A DNA stretch of 45,984 nucleotides. It comes from Seminavis robusta. Taxonomy: Eukaryota; Bacillariophyta; Bacillariophyceae; Naviculales; Naviculaceae. A model generated the notes under the pieces. It saw nothing but the letters and a program-made list of their open reading frames with translations. It was not told where the DNA came from and made no database searches. The stretch is from assembly GCA_903772945.1 (NCBI GenBank), contig CAICTM010000837.1:1-45984 (forward strand), in the 5' to 3' direction. The position numbers and the translations under genes are program-made. Shown one piece after another: positions 43,411 through 45,984 of the stretch (the first letter of the stretch is position 1; each line of letters starts with the position of its first letter).

Positions 43411-45984
43411 AAAAAATAACGAAGTTTTATTATTTAGGCTGCACCTCAATAGACCACCGCTGAACGGACCATATTGAACCGGGGTACCTCAGACGTACAA
43501 GGACGCCACATAGGAACCGGCCTAGTGCAAGCCCCCACCGGAGAAGTTTAAAAACTCCGGAGGGTGCTTGCAGCTAACTAACTACCCTTGCTGGATTGCC
43601 ATCTATTTCTACGGTAAGGCCCCCTTCTGTGCGGTAGTTACCCTGTGTCATTGTTCTGCTCGTGCGTGCCATGCTCGTCCCTGAGTGCCTTGTCGACGAC
43701 GGGCAGCCAATTGGCAAGCCACGCTTTATGTCGCCTGGGCCCTTTGCCATTTGCTCGTCAAGCGGCGCTTGAAGAATAAATTCCACCAGCTCCGCTGGGA
43801 TCATCCGCTTTCTCGTAGATGAGTTCCCTCCCGCTGAAGCTGTTGTGCTTCTTCTTCTACTGGTCTTCCCTGTCTTTGCCATGCCTGGCAGCATTTTGAT
43901 CCTCCCACAGGTTCCACCACTGCTGGATGAGCAGCGAGGCTAAGTTGGTGACCCAGAGCTGCCCAGTCTTGGTGGGCTCCTGGGAGCCGACCCGATGAGA
44001 TTGCATCTTGATGCTTAGCCCAGTGTGGACAAACGTCCTCTCAGAAGTTATCCCAACCAATGAGATTTTGAGTGTCAACAAGTCCCTATACCTGTCTGGT
44101 AATGCCATGGGTGGAGGAATCGATCTTCAAATGTATTGTAGTCCATCCAAACAATTTCCAGGAGGAAGGGGTCTGTGGATTTCCTGCGCAACTTTGTGCT
44201 GATCGCTCGTTGCATGGTCCTCGCCAACAAATCCACGTCAACTGCGGGCATCGGTAAACATGGGGTTCAGTCTCTGATCACCGCCACAACGGGGACAGTG
44301 GTGATCATACTTGGGGTCATCCTGGTGGATCCTTTTCCCAACGGCAACAATTGAAATAGAAACTTCACAATTGTCGGTTTGTGGATCTCTGACGTTACAG
44401 CTCGACCATGGGCTGTCCAATCAACCAGTGCAGGGGTGTCTTCGTCCCAGATCAGGATTCAGTTTGACAATGTGGTCGAACAGGGGCTGGTCGTCCTGAG
44501 ATGCGCAGGGTTCTGGGAAGCTTGTATGTGCATGTTCCTCTGGAAGGGCAGCTGGGCCAAGTTGGCCGGAAATTTGAGTACTTTGGAGTGATCCTGTTTG
44601 ATGTGTCTGGTCATGTAACTGCCTGCCAGTTTTCGCTCTGCAGTTCAGTTGTTGTTTTAGGGGTAGTGTTGATGGCCTTGTGCTGTCCTGGTGCGATTTG
44701 ATGTGCTCCATCTTGGCACGTGACTGCAGCCCGGAACGAATCCTCAATCTGGTGCAAGACATCCCAGTCAGAGTTCAAGGAATCATTGGGGTACCAGCCC
44801 TCGTAATCCAGGACAGCCAGCACACTTTTGTAACCGATTCATTGTCGCATAAGTGTACATAATTCTTCATACTGGTCTGATCGTAGAACTCCAGCAATCA
44901 TCGAGAAGGAGTAGGGGATAGAATGCCGTAGGCCTCCGCCCTGTAGTGAAGTCGGAACCATACCAAAACTGGACCAGAGCACCGAAGCACAATTTGACCG
45001 CGATTGTCTGCCAGAACCCAAGCAAAACTCGCCTTACCGGCTTCAATGTCTGCAGCCCATCGCTGGCCACCCAGAAGGGCATGGCTGTGACAATCTGCAG
45101 GACTGAGTAGGCGTCCACCATCCATTCAAGCTCGTCATAGAGAGCTGTTCCCAAGGCGCCAAAGTGGAAGGAAATCCTCAAATGTTGTGGTGTGGTGGTA
45201 GTGGACGAGCAGAATGCCTGCTGTGAAACCACTACCAACTACCACTGTCTCCGCTGTTGAGAGGGTCAGGTCTAGGACTCGCGCTTTCCAGAGTCTGTTT
45301 GAACTGAGGTGCAGGATCGGGGAAGTAGGGATCCAGTGGACCGAGTTTGTGTAGGATGTGGCGTCAGGTAGGTCCATCTCCGAACTCCCAGCGATGAACT
45401 GTCCGGTCCTTGTTCGGCTGGATGTTGGAACATTCAGAATTCTGACTCTTCATTGTCAACATTGTTATAGACGACGTTGGATCGACCTCATAGAAGAACC
45501 TGGGGCGCATCCAGTGAGCTTGTCAGCAGAGACAGCCCCCTCCCCAGGGGTACATCCAATGTCAGATTCGGAGACGAAAAGGAGGGATAATGCTTTCCTT
45601 CCACAACCATCCAAGTCTTGGATCCCTGGGTCGATCTTGAAATCTCTTGAACTAGGTGGTGCGAGGCATCAGTGGACTGAAAAGCCTGCCAGAACTCCTC
45701 CCGGATGTATGTGCCACATGCCCGTTGTGATGTCAGCTTACCGTGACAACTTGGAAGTACAGACGCAACATAGTTGATTCGTTTCAAGTCTGCCTCGGAG
45801 AAATTCCCATACCACCCCCCATCCATAATGTAGGAGTTTGCCTCGCGCTTCAACGGCGGAGGAATGTGAGGTTGCTGTACTTCAATCGTCTCCAATGGAT
45901 TTAAGGAACTTTCGCATGCATTGGAACAGCGCGACTGGGGGATGACAATCGATTTCGAGGTCCTCAAGGATCTCCTCTTTTTCC
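43411..45984 (-). mobile_element. RNase H-bearing LINE-like retroelement, degenerate, runs off the window
   Basis: On the minus strand, in order: an N-terminal piece at 45967-45488 (IREEFWQAFQSTDASHHLVQ; role uncertain), an RNase H-like domain near 45125-44900 (KASFAWVLADNRGQIVLRC, RAEAYG), its C-terminal HIKSHQD motif with LPLKQQLN (about 44700), a zinc-finger-like HHCPRCGG (44310), and a terminal segment QLWVTNLASLLIQQWWNLW followed by ARHGKD (about 43960-43870). The tail resembles the insert at 18003-18741. Frames are broken throughout. The 3' end at 43411 has an AATAAAA-like signal but no long poly(A). Reverse transcriptase would lie beyond 45984. The LINE assignment is inferred from domain order. 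Confidence 0.6.

Overview
The window is nuclear-type eukaryotic DNA from a repeat-rich genome. A diatom (or close stramenopile) is the best fit. Reasons: Ty1/copia elements of the type common in diatoms, with a chromodomain-like segment between integrase and reverse transcriptase; large multi-copy transposon-like ORFs of a kind I associate with diatom genomes; a eukaryotic 28S rRNA; a MYND-finger gene; and GT-AG introns. The species cannot be named from the sequence. Nearly everything here is mobile-element or rDNA-derived; few genes look intact. There are no recognisable tRNAs, CRISPR arrays or bacterial features.

Layout. (1) 1-10871 is one giant inverted duplication: a left arm (1 to about 4290, probably entering from outside the window) pairs with a right arm (about 6555-10871) around a 2.3-kb spacer holding a candidate spliced minus-strand gene. 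Each arm carries a dense array of a TGCGTGAAACT motif in both orientations. (2) 10872-13653 is accessory, with hairpin motifs and a third, rearranged copy of an arm segment. (3) 13654-14430 (minus) is the 3' part of a helical-repeat plus MYND-finger gene. (4) 14431-23545 is a minus-strand 28S rRNA gene, truncated at its 5' side and broken by three insertions: a 1.74-kb foldback element with a 12-bp target duplication, a 0.74-kb RNase H retroelement tail with a 14-bp duplication, and a 3.75-kb copia gag-to-integrase fragment next to a 25-N assembly gap. (5) 23546-31740 holds degenerate pieces of one DNA-transposon-like family in opposite orientations, and two diverged copies of an unrecognised gene family. 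(6) 31653-35837 is a nested copia block: two LTRs of one family enclosing RT/RNase H remains of another. (7) 35849-36061 is a short 28S fragment ending in TTAGGG-type repeats, followed by two plus-strand transposon-like or hypothetical genes (36076-39511). (8) 39839-43410 is the 3' half of a copia element with an intact 940-codon ORF but no integrase core. Its 5' side is cut off by a second RNase H retroelement (43411-45984) that leaves the window.

How it fits together: these are not pathway genes. The window records repeated insertion into rDNA and into other transposons. Many frames are broken by single-base indels, including at universally conserved 28S positions. Part of that decay could be uncorrected sequencing error, so frameshift calls should be read with caution. 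Family names come from motif recognition by eye; no database search was possible.
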